NCBI RefSeq assembly: GCF_000427825.1 | Contig: NZ_ATYT01000003.1 | Span: forward strand, 360,487-424,486 | Direction of reading: 5' to 3' | Source: Thermocrispum municipale DSM 44069 | GTDB taxonomy: Bacteria; Actinomycetota; Actinomycetes; Mycobacteriales; Pseudonocardiaceae | DNA length: 64,000 bases | Shown: positions 54,939 to 63,336 of the stretch, one piece after another | Position numbering within the stretch: position 1 is the first letter of the stretch | Layout of the letters: each line of letters begins with the position of its first letter | Made by a program: the position numbers and the translations under genes | The notes under the pieces: generated by a model | Database searches by the model: none | The model's input: the letters and a program-made list of their open reading frames with translations, nothing else | Told to the model about the DNA's origin: nothing

Positions 54939-57052
54939 CCGTTGCGCTGCTTGACGTTCTCTACCGACCGCTTGGCGGCCTTCACCACGGCGTCCGCGGT
55001 GATACCGAACTCGGTGAACAGCGTCTGCCAGTCGGCCGACGCGCCGAAGTGCTCGATGCCGACGACCTCGCCGGTGTCCCCGACGAACCGGTGCCACGGC
55101 TGGGCGATGCCCGCCTCGACTGCGACCCGGGCCCGCACGTTCGGCGGGAGGACCGACTCGCGATAGGACTGATCCTGCGCGTCGAACCACTCCACGCACG
55201 GCATCGAGACCACGCGAGCGGCGATGCCCTCGGTGGCCAGCGTCTTCGCCGCCTGGACCGCCAGCTGCACCTCCGACCCGGTCGCGATCAGAATGACGTG
55301 CTCGTCCTCCGGTTTGCCGTAATCGCCGAGGACGTAACCTCCCTTGGCGACGCCGTCGGCCGACGTGTTCTCAAGAACAGGAACGTCCTGCCGGGTCAGG
55401 GCAATTCCCGTGGGGGCGTCGGTGATCTCCAGCGCGCGCCGCCACACCGCAGCCGTCTCGTTCGCATCCGCCGGACGCGCCACGTTCAATCCCGGGATGG
55501 CCCGCAGGGCGGCCAGGTGCTCGATCGGCTGGTGGGTCGGACCGTCCTCGCCGAGGCCGATCGAGTCGTGCGTCCACACGTAGATGACCGGCTGCTTCAT
55601 CAGCGCGGCCAGCCGCACCGCGGGACGCATGTAGTCGGAGAAGATCAGGAACGTGCCGCCGTACGGCCGGGTGCCGCCGTGCAGCGCGATGCCGTTGAGG
55701 ATCGAGCCCATCGCGTGCTCGCGCACCCCGAAGTGCAGGTTGCGGCCGTAGGGGCTGGCCTTGAACATCCCGGTGCTGGCCTTCTCCGGGCCGAACGACT
55801 CGGCGTCGGAGATCAGGGTGTTGTTGCTCCCCGCCAGGTCGGCCGAGCCGCCCCACAGTTCGGGTAGCACGTCGGCGACCGCGTTGATCACCGCACCGGA
55901 GGCCTTGCGCGTGGCGATGCCCTTCTCGTCCGGCTCCCAGCTGGGCAGCGCGTCGGTCCAGCCCGCGGGCAGCTCACGGGTGGCCAGCCGGTCGAACAAC
56001 TTCTTGCGCTCGGGGTTGGCCTCGGCCCACGCGTCGAACGTCTGCTGCCACGCGGCGTGAGCCTCCTTGCCGCGGTTCACCGCCTTACGGGTGTGCGCCA
56101 GCACCTCGTCCTCGACCACGAAGTGCTGCTCCGGGTCGAAGCCGAGGATCTCCTTGACCGCGGCGACCTCTTCCTCACCCAGCGCGGCGCCGTGCGCCTT
56201 GCCGGTGTTCTGCAGCTTCGGCGCCGGGTAGCCGATGATCGTGCGCAGCATGATCAGCGACGGGCGACCGGTCTCGGCGCGCGCTTGCGCGAGCGCCTCC
56301 TCGATGGCCACGACGTCCTCGCCGCCCTCGACGACCTGGACGTGCCAGCCGTAGGCCTCGTAGCGGGCCGCGGTGTCCTCGGACAGCGCGATCGACGTGT
56401 CGTCCTCGATGGAGATCTTGTTGTCGTCGTAGATCACCACCAGGTTGCCCAGCTCCTGACGGCCGGCCAGCGACGACGCCTCCGACGTCACGCCCTCTTC
56501 GATGTCACCGTCGGAGGCGATCACGTAGATGTAATGGTCGAACGGGCTCTCGCCCGGCGCCGCGTCCGGGTCGAACAAGCCGCGCTCCCGGCGGGCGGCC
56601 ATCGCCATGCCCACCGCGTTCGCCAGCCCCTGGCCGAGCGGGCCGGTCGTGGTCTCCACGCCTGCGGTGTGCCCGTACTCCGGGTGGCCGGGTGTGCGGG
56701 AGCCCCACTTGCGCAGCTGCTTGAGGTCCTCCACCTCCAGGCCGTAGCCGGCCAGGAAGAGCTGGATGTAGAGCGTGAGGCTGCTGTGCCCGGCGGAGAG
56801 CACGAAGCGGTCGCGGCCGGTCCAGTTCGGGTCCGTCGGGTCGTGCCGCATCACGCGCTGGAACAGCGTGTAGGCCGTCGGGGCGAGCGACATCGCGGTG
56901 CCGGGGTGGCCGCTTCCGCAGTGCTGGACCGCGTCGGCGGCCAGCACCCGGATGGTGTCCACGGCCCGGGTGTCGATGTCGGTCCAGTCGGCCGGGTAGT
57001 TGCGGCGGACCAGAGGGTTGTCGGTGGTCTCGGGGGCTGCGCTGTCGGACAC
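54935..57052 (-). CDS. tkt: Transketolase
   Basis: A thiamine diphosphate enzyme of the non-oxidative pentose phosphate pathway. The 705 residues include [14 protein letters not shown], the TPP/Mg motif [47 protein letters not shown] and the C-terminal [22 protein letters not shown] 57052 is chosen because upstream in-frame residues to 57115 are not conserved. It is the first gene of the tkt-tal-pgi-zwf-opcA-pgl operon. Confidence 0.97.
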   Translation of the reverse strand: MSDSAAPETTDNPLVRRNYPADWTDIDTRAVDTIRVLAADAVQHCGSGHPGTAMSLAPTAYTLFQRVMRHDPTDPNWTGRDRFVLSAGHSSLTLYIQLFLAGYGLEVEDLKQLRKWGSRTPGHPEYGHTAGVETTTGPLGQGLANAVGMAMAARRERGLFDPDAAPGESPFDHYIYVIASDGDIEEGVTSEASSLAGRQELGNLVVIYDDNKISIEDDTSIALSEDTAARYEAYGWHVQVVEGGEDVVAIEEALAQARAETGRPSLIMLRTIIGYPAPKLQNTGKAHGAALGEEEVAAVKEILGFDPEQHFVVEDEVLAHTRKAVNRGKEAHAAWQQTFDAWAEANPERKKLFDRLATRELPAGWTDALPSWEPDEKGIATRKASGAVINAVADVLPELWGGSADLAGSNNTLISDAESFGPEKASTGMFKASPYGRNLHFGVREHAMGSILNGIALHGGTRPYGGTFLIFSDYMRPAVRLAALMKQPVIYVWTHDSIGLGEDGPTHQPIEHLAALRAIPGLNVARPADANETAAVWRRALEITDAPTGIALTRQDVPVLENTSADGVAKGGYVLGDYGKPEDEHVILIATGSEVQLAVQAAKTLATEGIAARVVSMPCVEWFDAQDQSYRESVLPPNVRARVAVEAGIAQPWHRFVGDTGEVVGIEHFGASADWQTLFTEFGITADAVVKAAKRSVENVKQRNG

Positions 57053-57375
57053 GAAGCCAGAACCTTTTCTCTCTACGGAAAGCGAGGACGGCGGGCATCC
57101 GGTGGCCGTGCTCAAGCGGGCGCTTGTGACGCGGATTCGTGCGTCGGGGCACCGATGCCCGGGCCGGTGCCATGCCGTGCCATGGCGGCCGTGTCCAGCC
57201 TAATGGAGGTGGGGTGTCCCGCGCAGCGCGCTGGCCCCTGGTGTGGGAAGCATCCTGGCGGGCCGACCCGGGCGGCCGTGCAAAGGCCGGTGGACTACGA
57301 TCTGTGGTGGTCGCGGGCGTCCGACGACACCCGGACCGTTCCCAACCGACTTGTCACCGCAGCCCAGGGAGCGAT
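57053..57375. promoter_or_regulatory. Divergent tkt/ctaB control region (323 bases)
   Basis: No gene is seen. On the minus strand a TAGGCT hexamer (57202-57197) could be the -10 of tkt, giving a leader of about 135 bases that includes self-complementary GC-rich stretches (around CGGGGCACCGATGCCCG and GCCATGCCGTGCCATGGC). On the plus strand TACGAT (57296-57301) is a possible -10 for ctaB, and AGGGAG sits before the ctaB ATG. Confidence 0.4.
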
Positions 57376-58326
57376 ATGACGCTGGCGGGCACCACGCAGC
57401 GCTCCCGCGCCGAATCCACGCCCGGGCCCATCGGGCTCCGGCGCCGGATAGCTGGCTATCTCGCATTGGCCAAGCCGCGGGTGGTCGAGCTGCTGCTCGT
57501 CACCACCATCCCGGCCATGTTCCTGGCCGGGCGGGAGTTCCCCGACCCCCTGTTGGTGTTGTTCACCCTCGTCGGCGGCACGATGGCCGCCAGCAGTGCC
57601 AACGCGCTGAACTGCGTGCTGGACGCCGACATCGACAAGAAGATGAACCGCACTCGCCGGCGTCCGCTGGTGCGGGACGCGGTGTCGGTGCGCGGCGCGG
57701 CGGTGTTCGGTGTCGTGCTCGGGGTCGCCTCGTTCGTGCTGCTGTACGCCACGGTGAACTTGCTCGCCGCGGTGCTCGCGGTGGCGACGATCCTGTTCTA
57801 CATCTTCGTCTACACGCTGCTGCTCAAGCGCAGGACGCCGCAGAACGTGGTGTGGGGTGGTGCCGCGGGCTGCATGCCGGTGGTGATCGGCTGGGCGGCC
57901 GTCACCGACACCGTCGAATGGCCCGCACTGGTGATGTTCGGCGTGATCTTCTTCTGGACGCCGCCGCACACGTGGGCGCTGGCGATGCGCTACCGCGAGG
58001 ACTACGAGCGGGCAGGCGTGCCGATGCTGCCGGTGGTGGCCACGCCGCTGGCGGTGGCCCGGCAGATCCTCGTCTACTCGTGGGTCATGGTCGCCTGGAC
58101 CTTGCTGTTGCTGCCTGCCACGTCGTGGCTGTACGGCACGTTCGCGGTCCTGGCCGGGGCGTGGTTCCTGTTCTACGCGCACCGCCTCTACCACGGCGTC
58201 CGGGCGGGCAGGCCCACCAAGCCGCTGTCGCTGTTCCACCGCTCCAACACGTACTTGATGATCGTCTTCGTGGCGATCGCGGTGGACTCGGCCATCGGGT
58301 TGCCGGTGCTGGGCCTGCCGTTCTGA
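57376..58326 (+). CDS. ctaB: Protoheme IX farnesyltransferase (heme O synthase)
   Basis: Attaches farnesyl to heme B to make heme O for cytochrome aa3 oxidase. The 316-residue UbiA-family membrane protein has about nine helices. Its two Asp-rich loops are [19 protein letters not shown] and [16 protein letters not shown] 57376 gives a short cytoplasmic leader before [15 protein letters not shown]. It works with ctaA, whose gene lies 5 kb downstream on the other strand. Confidence 0.97.
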   Translation: MTLAGTTQRSRAESTPGPIGLRRRIAGYLALAKPRVVELLLVTTIPAMFLAGREFPDPLLVLFTLVGGTMAASSANALNCVLDADIDKKMNRTRRRPLVRDAVSVRGAAVFGVVLGVASFVLLYATVNLLAAVLAVATILFYIFVYTLLLKRRTPQNVVWGGAAGCMPVVIGWAAVTDTVEWPALVMFGVIFFWTPPHTWALAMRYREDYERAGVPMLPVVATPLAVARQILVYSWVMVAWTLLLLPATSWLYGTFAVLAGAWFLFYAHRLYHGVRAGRPTKPLSLFHRSNTYLMIVFVAIAVDSAIGLPVLGLPF

Positions 58327-58478
58327 CCCGGCTGGGAACTCGTCCGCACATCCGATCGTTCGCCTGCAGCGGACCGGAAAAATCGGTACCGTGGATTGTT
58401 GGCCGTTCGGCCCCATAACTCGCTTGTCCCGACTCAAAATCCCGCTGCTTGCGCATTTCTCGTGAGGATGGAGCTCTC

Positions 58479-60767
58479 TTGTCCGAGTCCGGTGAGGTTC
58501 GCACGTCAAGCCCAACCGTCGACATCGACTCCGAACTGGCCGCCGAGCAGGCCTACACCGACACCGTCTACGCCAAGCTGGACGCCGAGCGAGCGGACAC
58601 CGCGGTGCGGTTGTCCCGGGCATTGGCGGATCAACCGGGAAGCTCGCCACAGTTGCGCACCGAGCGCGAAGTGGCGACCACGATGTACCGCGAACGCCTC
58701 GCACAGCTGAACGGGGTCGAGGCGGGCCTGTACTTCGGCAGGCTGGACAACACCGACGGCTCGATCGCCCGGATCGGGCGGATCGGGCTGTTCGACGAGG
58801 AGAACGACTACGAGCCGCTGCTGCTCGACTGGCGAGCCCCGGCCGCCCGGCCGTTCTACCTCGCCACGGCGGCCTCGCCGCAAGGCGTGCGGCGGCGCAG
58901 GCACGTGCGGCTGCGCCTGCGTCAGGTGGTCGGCTACGACGACGAGGTGCTCGACCTGGATTCCGACGAGCAGGGGTCGGATCTCGGCCTGGCCGGCGAG
59001 GCGGCCCTGCTGGCCGCGTTGAACCGGCAGCGCGGCGATCAGATGCGCGACATCGTCGCCACCATCCAGGCCGAACAGGACGAGATCATCCGCTCCGGTC
59101 TCGGCGGTGTGTTGGTGGTGCAAGGCGGTCCGGGCACCGGTAAGACCGCGGTCGCGCTGCACCGTGCGGCGTACCTGCTGTACGAGCACCGTGAGTTGCT
59201 GTCCAGCCGCGGTGTGCTGGTTGTCGGGCCGAACCAGACGTTCCTGCACTACATCGGTCAGGTGCTGCCGTCACTGGGTGAGACCGGGGTGCTGATGGCG
59301 ACCATGGGCGAGCTGTTCCCCGGGGTCAAGGCCGATCGGCAGGAGTCCCGGGAAGCGGCCGAGGTGAAGGGCCGGGCCGTCATGGTGGAGGTCCTGCGCA
59401 ACGCGGTGGCCGACAGGGAACAGGTGCCGCCGAAACCGTGGCAGCTGGAGACCGAGGCAGGCGTGGTCACGCTGGAGCCGGACGTCGTGCGCGCGGCCAG
59501 GGACCGAGCTCGCGCGGCCGACCGCCCGCACAACGTGGCCCGCAGGCTGTTCGTCGACGCCGTGCTGGACGCGTTGGCCCAGCAGGCCACGGACCGCTTG
59601 GCCGACTCCGTGGAAGACGGCCTCGACGAGATCGCCTACGTCGAAGGCGAGGACCCGGACGCGGAACTGCTGGACGACGACGATGTGGCGGACGCCCGCG
59701 CCGAACTGGCCGAGGCGCCCGCGGTGCGCAAGGCACTGGAGGCGCTGTGGCCGGACATCAGCCCGCAACGACTCCTTGCCGACTTGCTCAGCGACGCCGA
59801 CCGCCTGGCGTCCGCAGCGGAGGGCCTGTTGAGCGAGGCCGACCAGCGAGCGATCCTGCGTAAGCGTGGAACGGCGTGGACGCCGTCGGACGTTCCGCTG
59901 CTCGACGAGCTGGCCGTGCTGCTCGGCGAGGATCGCACCGAGGCCGACGCGCAACGGGAGCGGGAGCGCAGGGAGCAGCTGGCCTACGCGCAGGGTGTGC
60001 TGCACATCCTCGAACAGGACGACGAGATCGCCGACGAGGAGCGGCTGCGCGTCGCCGACTTGCTGGACGCCGAGCTGCTGGCCGAGCGTGAGGCGCTGCG
60101 CAGCGCGATGACCGCGGCCGAACGCGCCGCCGAGGACCGTACGTGGACGTTCGGGCATGTGATCGTCGACGAGGCGCAGGAGTTGACGCCGATGGACTGG
60201 CGCTTGCTCATGCGTCGGTGCCCCACGCGATCCATGACGCTGGTCGGCGACATCGCGCAGACCAGCGCAGCCGGTGGTGCGAAGTCGTGGCACGAGGTGC
60301 TCGAGCCGTTCGTCGGCGACCGCTGGCGGCTCGCCGAGCTGACGGTCAATTACCGCACGCCTGCGGAGATCATGGCCGTCGCGGCCGACGCGCTGCGCAA
60401 GGTCGACCCGGAGCTGGAGCCGCCGAAGTCGGTGCGGGAAACCGGGGTGCCGCCGTGGGAGGCCGGCGTCCCGGCGGCCGAGCTGGCCGACCGGCTGTCC
60501 GAGCTGGTCGCGCGCGAACTGGACGAGGTGAACGGCGGCACGGTGGCCGTGCTGGGTCCGCCGTCGCTGGTGTCGTCGCTGCGGTCCAAGGTGCACCGGG
60601 AGCGCTTGTCGGTGTTGACCGTGCAGCGGGCCAAGGGGCTGGAGTTCGACGCCGTGATCGTGCTGGAACCGGAGGAGATCGCGTCGGCCAGCCCGCGGGG
60701 CTACTCCGACCTCTACGTGGCGTTGACGCGAGCGACGCAACGCCTCGGCGTGATTCGTACCGAATGA
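58479..60767 (+). CDS. helD: HelD/HelR-type RNA polymerase-recycling ATPase (UvrD-like)
   Basis: A 762-residue superfamily 1 ATPase. An N-terminal coiled-coil arm (ELAAEQAYTDTVYAKLDAERADTA and the following helices) precedes Walker A GGPGTGKTAVALHRAAY (about 216-232), VIVDEAQELTPMDW, VGDIAQTSAAGG, LTVNYRTPAEIM and VQRAKGLEFDAVIVLEP. This is the class II HelD architecture. HelD removes RNAP from DNA, and the actinobacterial HelR members dislodge rifamycin-bound RNAP and confer tolerance. TTG 58479 follows a GGAG; a TTG at 58449 is possible. No rifamycin-associated element was recognised upstream. Confidence 0.88.
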   Translation: MSESGEVRTSSPTVDIDSELAAEQAYTDTVYAKLDAERADTAVRLSRALADQPGSSPQLRTEREVATTMYRERLAQLNGVEAGLYFGRLDNTDGSIARIGRIGLFDEENDYEPLLLDWRAPAARPFYLATAASPQGVRRRRHVRLRLRQVVGYDDEVLDLDSDEQGSDLGLAGEAALLAALNRQRGDQMRDIVATIQAEQDEIIRSGLGGVLVVQGGPGTGKTAVALHRAAYLLYEHRELLSSRGVLVVGPNQTFLHYIGQVLPSLGETGVLMATMGELFPGVKADRQESREAAEVKGRAVMVEVLRNAVADREQVPPKPWQLETEAGVVTLEPDVVRAARDRARAADRPHNVARRLFVDAVLDALAQQATDRLADSVEDGLDEIAYVEGEDPDAELLDDDDVADARAELAEAPAVRKALEALWPDISPQRLLADLLSDADRLASAAEGLLSEADQRAILRKRGTAWTPSDVPLLDELAVLLGEDRTEADAQRERERREQLAYAQGVLHILEQDDEIADEERLRVADLLDAELLAEREALRSAMTAAERAAEDRTWTFGHVIVDEAQELTPMDWRLLMRRCPTRSMTLVGDIAQTSAAGGAKSWHEVLEPFVGDRWRLAELTVNYRTPAEIMAVAADALRKVDPELEPPKSVRETGVPPWEAGVPAAELADRLSELVARELDEVNGGTVAVLGPPSLVSSLRSKVHRERLSVLTVQRAKGLEFDAVIVLEPEEIASASPRGYSDLYVALTRATQRLGVIRTE

Positions 60768-60803
60768 CGGCGAGGCGGTGTCAGTGCCGTCGCAGTGACT
60801 GGA

Positions 60804-60809
60804 TAGTCT
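60804..60809 (+). promoter_or_regulatory. Candidate leaderless -10 (TAGTCT) for the FKBP-like lipoprotein
   Basis: TAGTCT is followed by 7 bases and the ATG at 60817. Confidence 0.45.
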
Positions 60810-60816
60810 GCGTGCC

Positions 60817-61389
60817 ATGAAGAACGCACGTGCCGCAGCGGTGCTGGCCGCCGCCGGGGCGATGGTGGCCCTGGTCGCCTGCTCGCCGTCGAAGGAGCAA
60901 GACTCGCCGCTGCCCCCAGGGACCGAGCCCGAGTTGACCATCGACGCGCCGAGCAGCAGCGCCGCGCCCGTGGCGGACACCGGGGGCGAGCCGTGCACCA
61001 TCGACGACTTCACCGTCGAAGGCAGGGCGGGCACCAAGCCGGAGATCACCGTGCCGGACCAGCCGTGTGCCCCACCGGAGAAGCCACTGGTCGACGAGCT
61101 CGACGAGGGTGAGGGCGCCGCCGCGAAGAAGGGCGACGAGGTCTCCGTCGACTACGTGATGGTCGGCGTGGCCAGCGGTCACGAAGCCACCAACTGGACC
61201 GCGGACGGACCGGAGTCGACGCAGCTCGAGGCCGGTGGCAGCGAGGAAGGCTGGGAGGACGCCCTGGTGGGCATGAAGCCCGGCGCCCGCAAGCTGATCG
61301 TGCTGAACGCCGACCAGCTCGCGGACGTCGAGCCCTCGGCCTTCGAATCCGGCGAGGCCGTGGCCATCGTGGTCGGCCGGTCCGAGTAG
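60817..61389 (+). CDS. FKBP-like lipoprotein
   Basis: A 190-residue exported protein. Its signal peptide ends in a lipobox LVAC with the lipidated cysteine at residue 22. A Pro/Ser-rich, disordered linker spans residues about 23-58. Residues 70-190 resemble an FKBP-type peptidyl-prolyl isomerase: KPEITVPDQPCAPPEKP, AKKGDEVSVDYVMVG, and EGWEDALVGMKPGARKLIVLNAD. Several aromatic active-site residues of true FKBPs look absent, so chaperone or binding activity is as likely as isomerase. Two extra cysteines could form a disulfide outside the cell. Confidence 0.8.
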   Translation: MKNARAAAVLAAAGAMVALVACSPSKEQDSPLPPGTEPELTIDAPSSSAAPVADTGGEPCTIDDFTVEGRAGTKPEITVPDQPCAPPEKPLVDELDEGEGAAAKKGDEVSVDYVMVGVASGHEATNWTADGPESTQLEAGGSEEGWEDALVGMKPGARKLIVLNADQLADVEPSAFESGEAVAIVVGRSE

Positions 61390-61394
61390 GCCGG

Positions 61395-62357
61395 TTACGG
61401 CTCCAGCAGCAGCTTGCCGGTCGTCTTGCGGGCGGCAAGGTCCGCATGCGCCTTGGCGGCGTCCGCGAGTGGGTAACGCCCGCCGATGCGCACCCGCACC
61501 TGGCCCGCGGCGATGACCTCGAACAGGTCGGCTGCCCGCTGGTCGAGCTCCTCGCGGGTGGCGATGAAGTGCTTGAGCATCGGCCGGGTCAGGAACACCG
61601 ATCCGGCCGCGTTCAGGCGCTGCGGGTCGACCGGGTCCACCGGTCCACTGGAGGCGCCGAACAGCGCCAGCGTCCCGCGTCTGCGCAGTGACTGCAGGCT
61701 GCCGTCGAACGTGGTCTTGCCGACACCGTCGTAGACGGCCGCGACGCCCTCGCCGCCGGTGGCTTCCCGCACCTGGTCGACGAAGTTGTCGTAGTCGAAG
61801 ACCTCGGTGGCGCCGAGCTCGAGGGCTTCCTGGCGCTTCTCCGGTGAGGTCGTGGCGTACACCGTCGCGCCCAGGTGCTTGGCCCACTGGGTGAGGATGC
61901 CTCCGGTGCCGCCCGCCGCGGCGTGGATCAGCACCGCGTCGCCGGGTTGCACCGCGTACACCGAGTGCAGCAGGTAGTGCGCTGTCATGCCCTGCAGCAG
62001 GGCCGCGGCGGCGTCGGCCAGATCGACGTTGTCGGGCACCTTGACCGCGGCGGACGTCGGCACCACGACCTGCTCGGCGTAGCTGCCCAACGTCATGGTC
62101 CAGGCCACCCGGTCACCCTCGGCGAACCCGGTGACGCCCGGGCCCACCGCGGACACCACGCCGGCACCTTCGACGCCGTTGGTGAACGGAAGGTCGGCGG
62201 GGTAGAGGCCGGTCCGGTAGTAGATGTCGATGAAGTTCACCCCGGCGACGGCGAGGTCGACCAGGATCTCTCCTTCGCCCGGCTGACGGACCTCGACGTC
62301 GGTGTAGGCCATGACCTCCGGGCCACCGTGCTCGCGTACCTGAACGCCTCTGGGCAT
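61395..62357 (-). CDS. qor: NADPH:quinone oxidoreductase (QOR, zeta-crystallin family)
   Basis: A 320-residue zinc-independent medium-chain reductase. VNFIDIYYRTGLYP and the nucleotide-binding HAAAGGTGGILTQWAKHLGATVYAT (a variant of the AxxGxxG fingerprint) are typical of quinone oxidoreductases. DNVDLADAAAALLQGMTAHYLL is the family signature. The start is ATG 62357 after GAGGAGAGA. The position between ctaB and ctaA matches Rv1454c of M. tuberculosis. It probably reduces quinones with NADPH, potentially supplied by zwf. Confidence 0.94.
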   Translation of the reverse strand: MPRGVQVREHGGPEVMAYTDVEVRQPGEGEILVDLAVAGVNFIDIYYRTGLYPADLPFTNGVEGAGVVSAVGPGVTGFAEGDRVAWTMTLGSYAEQVVVPTSAAVKVPDNVDLADAAAALLQGMTAHYLLHSVYAVQPGDAVLIHAAAGGTGGILTQWAKHLGATVYATTSPEKRQEALELGATEVFDYDNFVDQVREATGGEGVAAVYDGVGKTTFDGSLQSLRRRGTLALFGASSGPVDPVDPQRLNAAGSVFLTRPMLKHFIATREELDQRAADLFEVIAAGQVRVRIGGRYPLADAAKAHADLAARKTTGKLLLEP

Positions 62358-62393
62358 ACGTGTCTCTCCTCTGCTTCACCGTCGGTGGCTGCA

Positions 62394-62399
62394 ACAGTA
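62394..62399 (-). promoter_or_regulatory. Possible -10 (TACTGT) for qor
   Basis: On the minus strand TACTGT lies about 36 bases before the qor ATG, with a GAGGAG ribosome-binding site between them. It sits 43 bases from the divergent ATP-grasp promoter hexamer. Confidence 0.3.
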
Positions 62400-62441
62400 G
62401 GCAATGCCGGCTTGTTCCGGTCGACCGGTCGACGGCGTGCC

Positions 62442-62447
62442 TACACT
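62442..62447 (+). promoter_or_regulatory. Candidate leaderless -10 (TACACT) for the ATP-grasp gene
   Basis: TACACT is followed by 7 bases and the GTG at 62455 (10 bases to the ATG at 62458). Confidence 0.45.
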
Positions 62448-62454
62448 CGGCGGT

Positions 62455-63333
62455 GTGATGGGCTCTCCGACCGTGCTGCTTGCCGGGTGCGCTGCTCTGC
62501 CGCGCGGCGACGGTGACGAGGACGTTTTGCTGGCCGCGCTGGCGGATCTGGGATGCACGGCCGACTGGGTGGTGTGGGGCGAGCCGCGTGCGCGGGAGGC
62601 CGACCTGGTCATCCTGCGCGCCACCTGGGACTACGACTCGCGGCGTGACGAGTTCCTGGACTGGTGCGAGTCCGTGCCGCGGCTGCGCAACGACGCCGCC
62701 GTCGCACGATGGAACACCGACAAGACCTATTTGCTCGACATGCAAGCACGCGGGGTGGCGATCGTCCCGACCGTGCTGGCCGAACCGGGCGAGCAGGTCG
62801 AGTGGCCGGACACCGAGTTCGTGATCAAGCCCACGGTCGGTGCGGGTTCCCGGGGTGCGCAGCGGTTTCCGGCAGGTACCACGCGGCATGCCGACGAGCA
62901 TCTGGCCGCGCTGCACGCCAGAGGCACCGGCGCGCTCATCCAGCCCTATCAGTCCACCGTGGACCGGCACGGAGAGACGGCGGTGGTGTTCATCGCGGGC
63001 GAGCTGTCGCACACGTATGTGAAAGGCCCGCTGCTGGTGCCGGGCTCGTGGCTGGACAGCTCGGGGCTGTTCGCCACCGAGACGCTGATGCCGGTCGAGG
63101 CGTCACCCGAGGTCCTGCGCTTCGCCGACAAAGCGCTCGACGTCGCGGCGGATGTGCTGAGCATGGATCGCGCGGAGTTCCTCTACGCCCGGGTGGACGT
63201 GGTGCGATCCGACGCGGGAGAGCCGCTGCTGCTGGAGCTGGAACTGACCGAACCGTCGCTCGGGTTCGCGTTCGGCGGCAGGCAGGCGGCGGACCGGTTG
63301 GCCAAGGCGGCGCGGGAGATCGCGCTGTCCTGA
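62455..63333 (+). CDS. ATP-grasp ligase-fold protein (RimK/glutathione synthetase-like)
   Basis: A 292-residue cytosolic protein. A pre-ATP-grasp domain (residues 1-95) carries DLVILRATWDYDSRRDEFLDW. The ATP-grasp core has the nucleotide lysine strand TEFVIKPTVGAGSRGAQRF, LIQPYQSTVDRHGETAVVFI, and the metal-binding ELELTEPSLGFAFGG. Enzymes of this type join a carboxylate to an amine or thiol; homologues are found with peptide or small-molecule pathways, but no partner gene is adjacent. GTG 62455 or ATG 62458 is the start; in-frame residues before it precede the -10 box. Confidence 0.88.
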   Translation: MMGSPTVLLAGCAALPRGDGDEDVLLAALADLGCTADWVVWGEPRAREADLVILRATWDYDSRRDEFLDWCESVPRLRNDAAVARWNTDKTYLLDMQARGVAIVPTVLAEPGEQVEWPDTEFVIKPTVGAGSRGAQRFPAGTTRHADEHLAALHARGTGALIQPYQSTVDRHGETAVVFIAGELSHTYVKGPLLVPGSWLDSSGLFATETLMPVEASPEVLRFADKALDVAADVLSMDRAEFLYARVDVVRSDAGEPLLLELELTEPSLGFAFGGRQAADRLAKAAREIALS

Positions 63334-63336
63334 CGG

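Noticed and set aside
58327-58478. Rifamycin-associated element upstream of helD
   Set aside because: No long inverted repeat of that type was found. I could only inspect by eye and do not claim firm absence.
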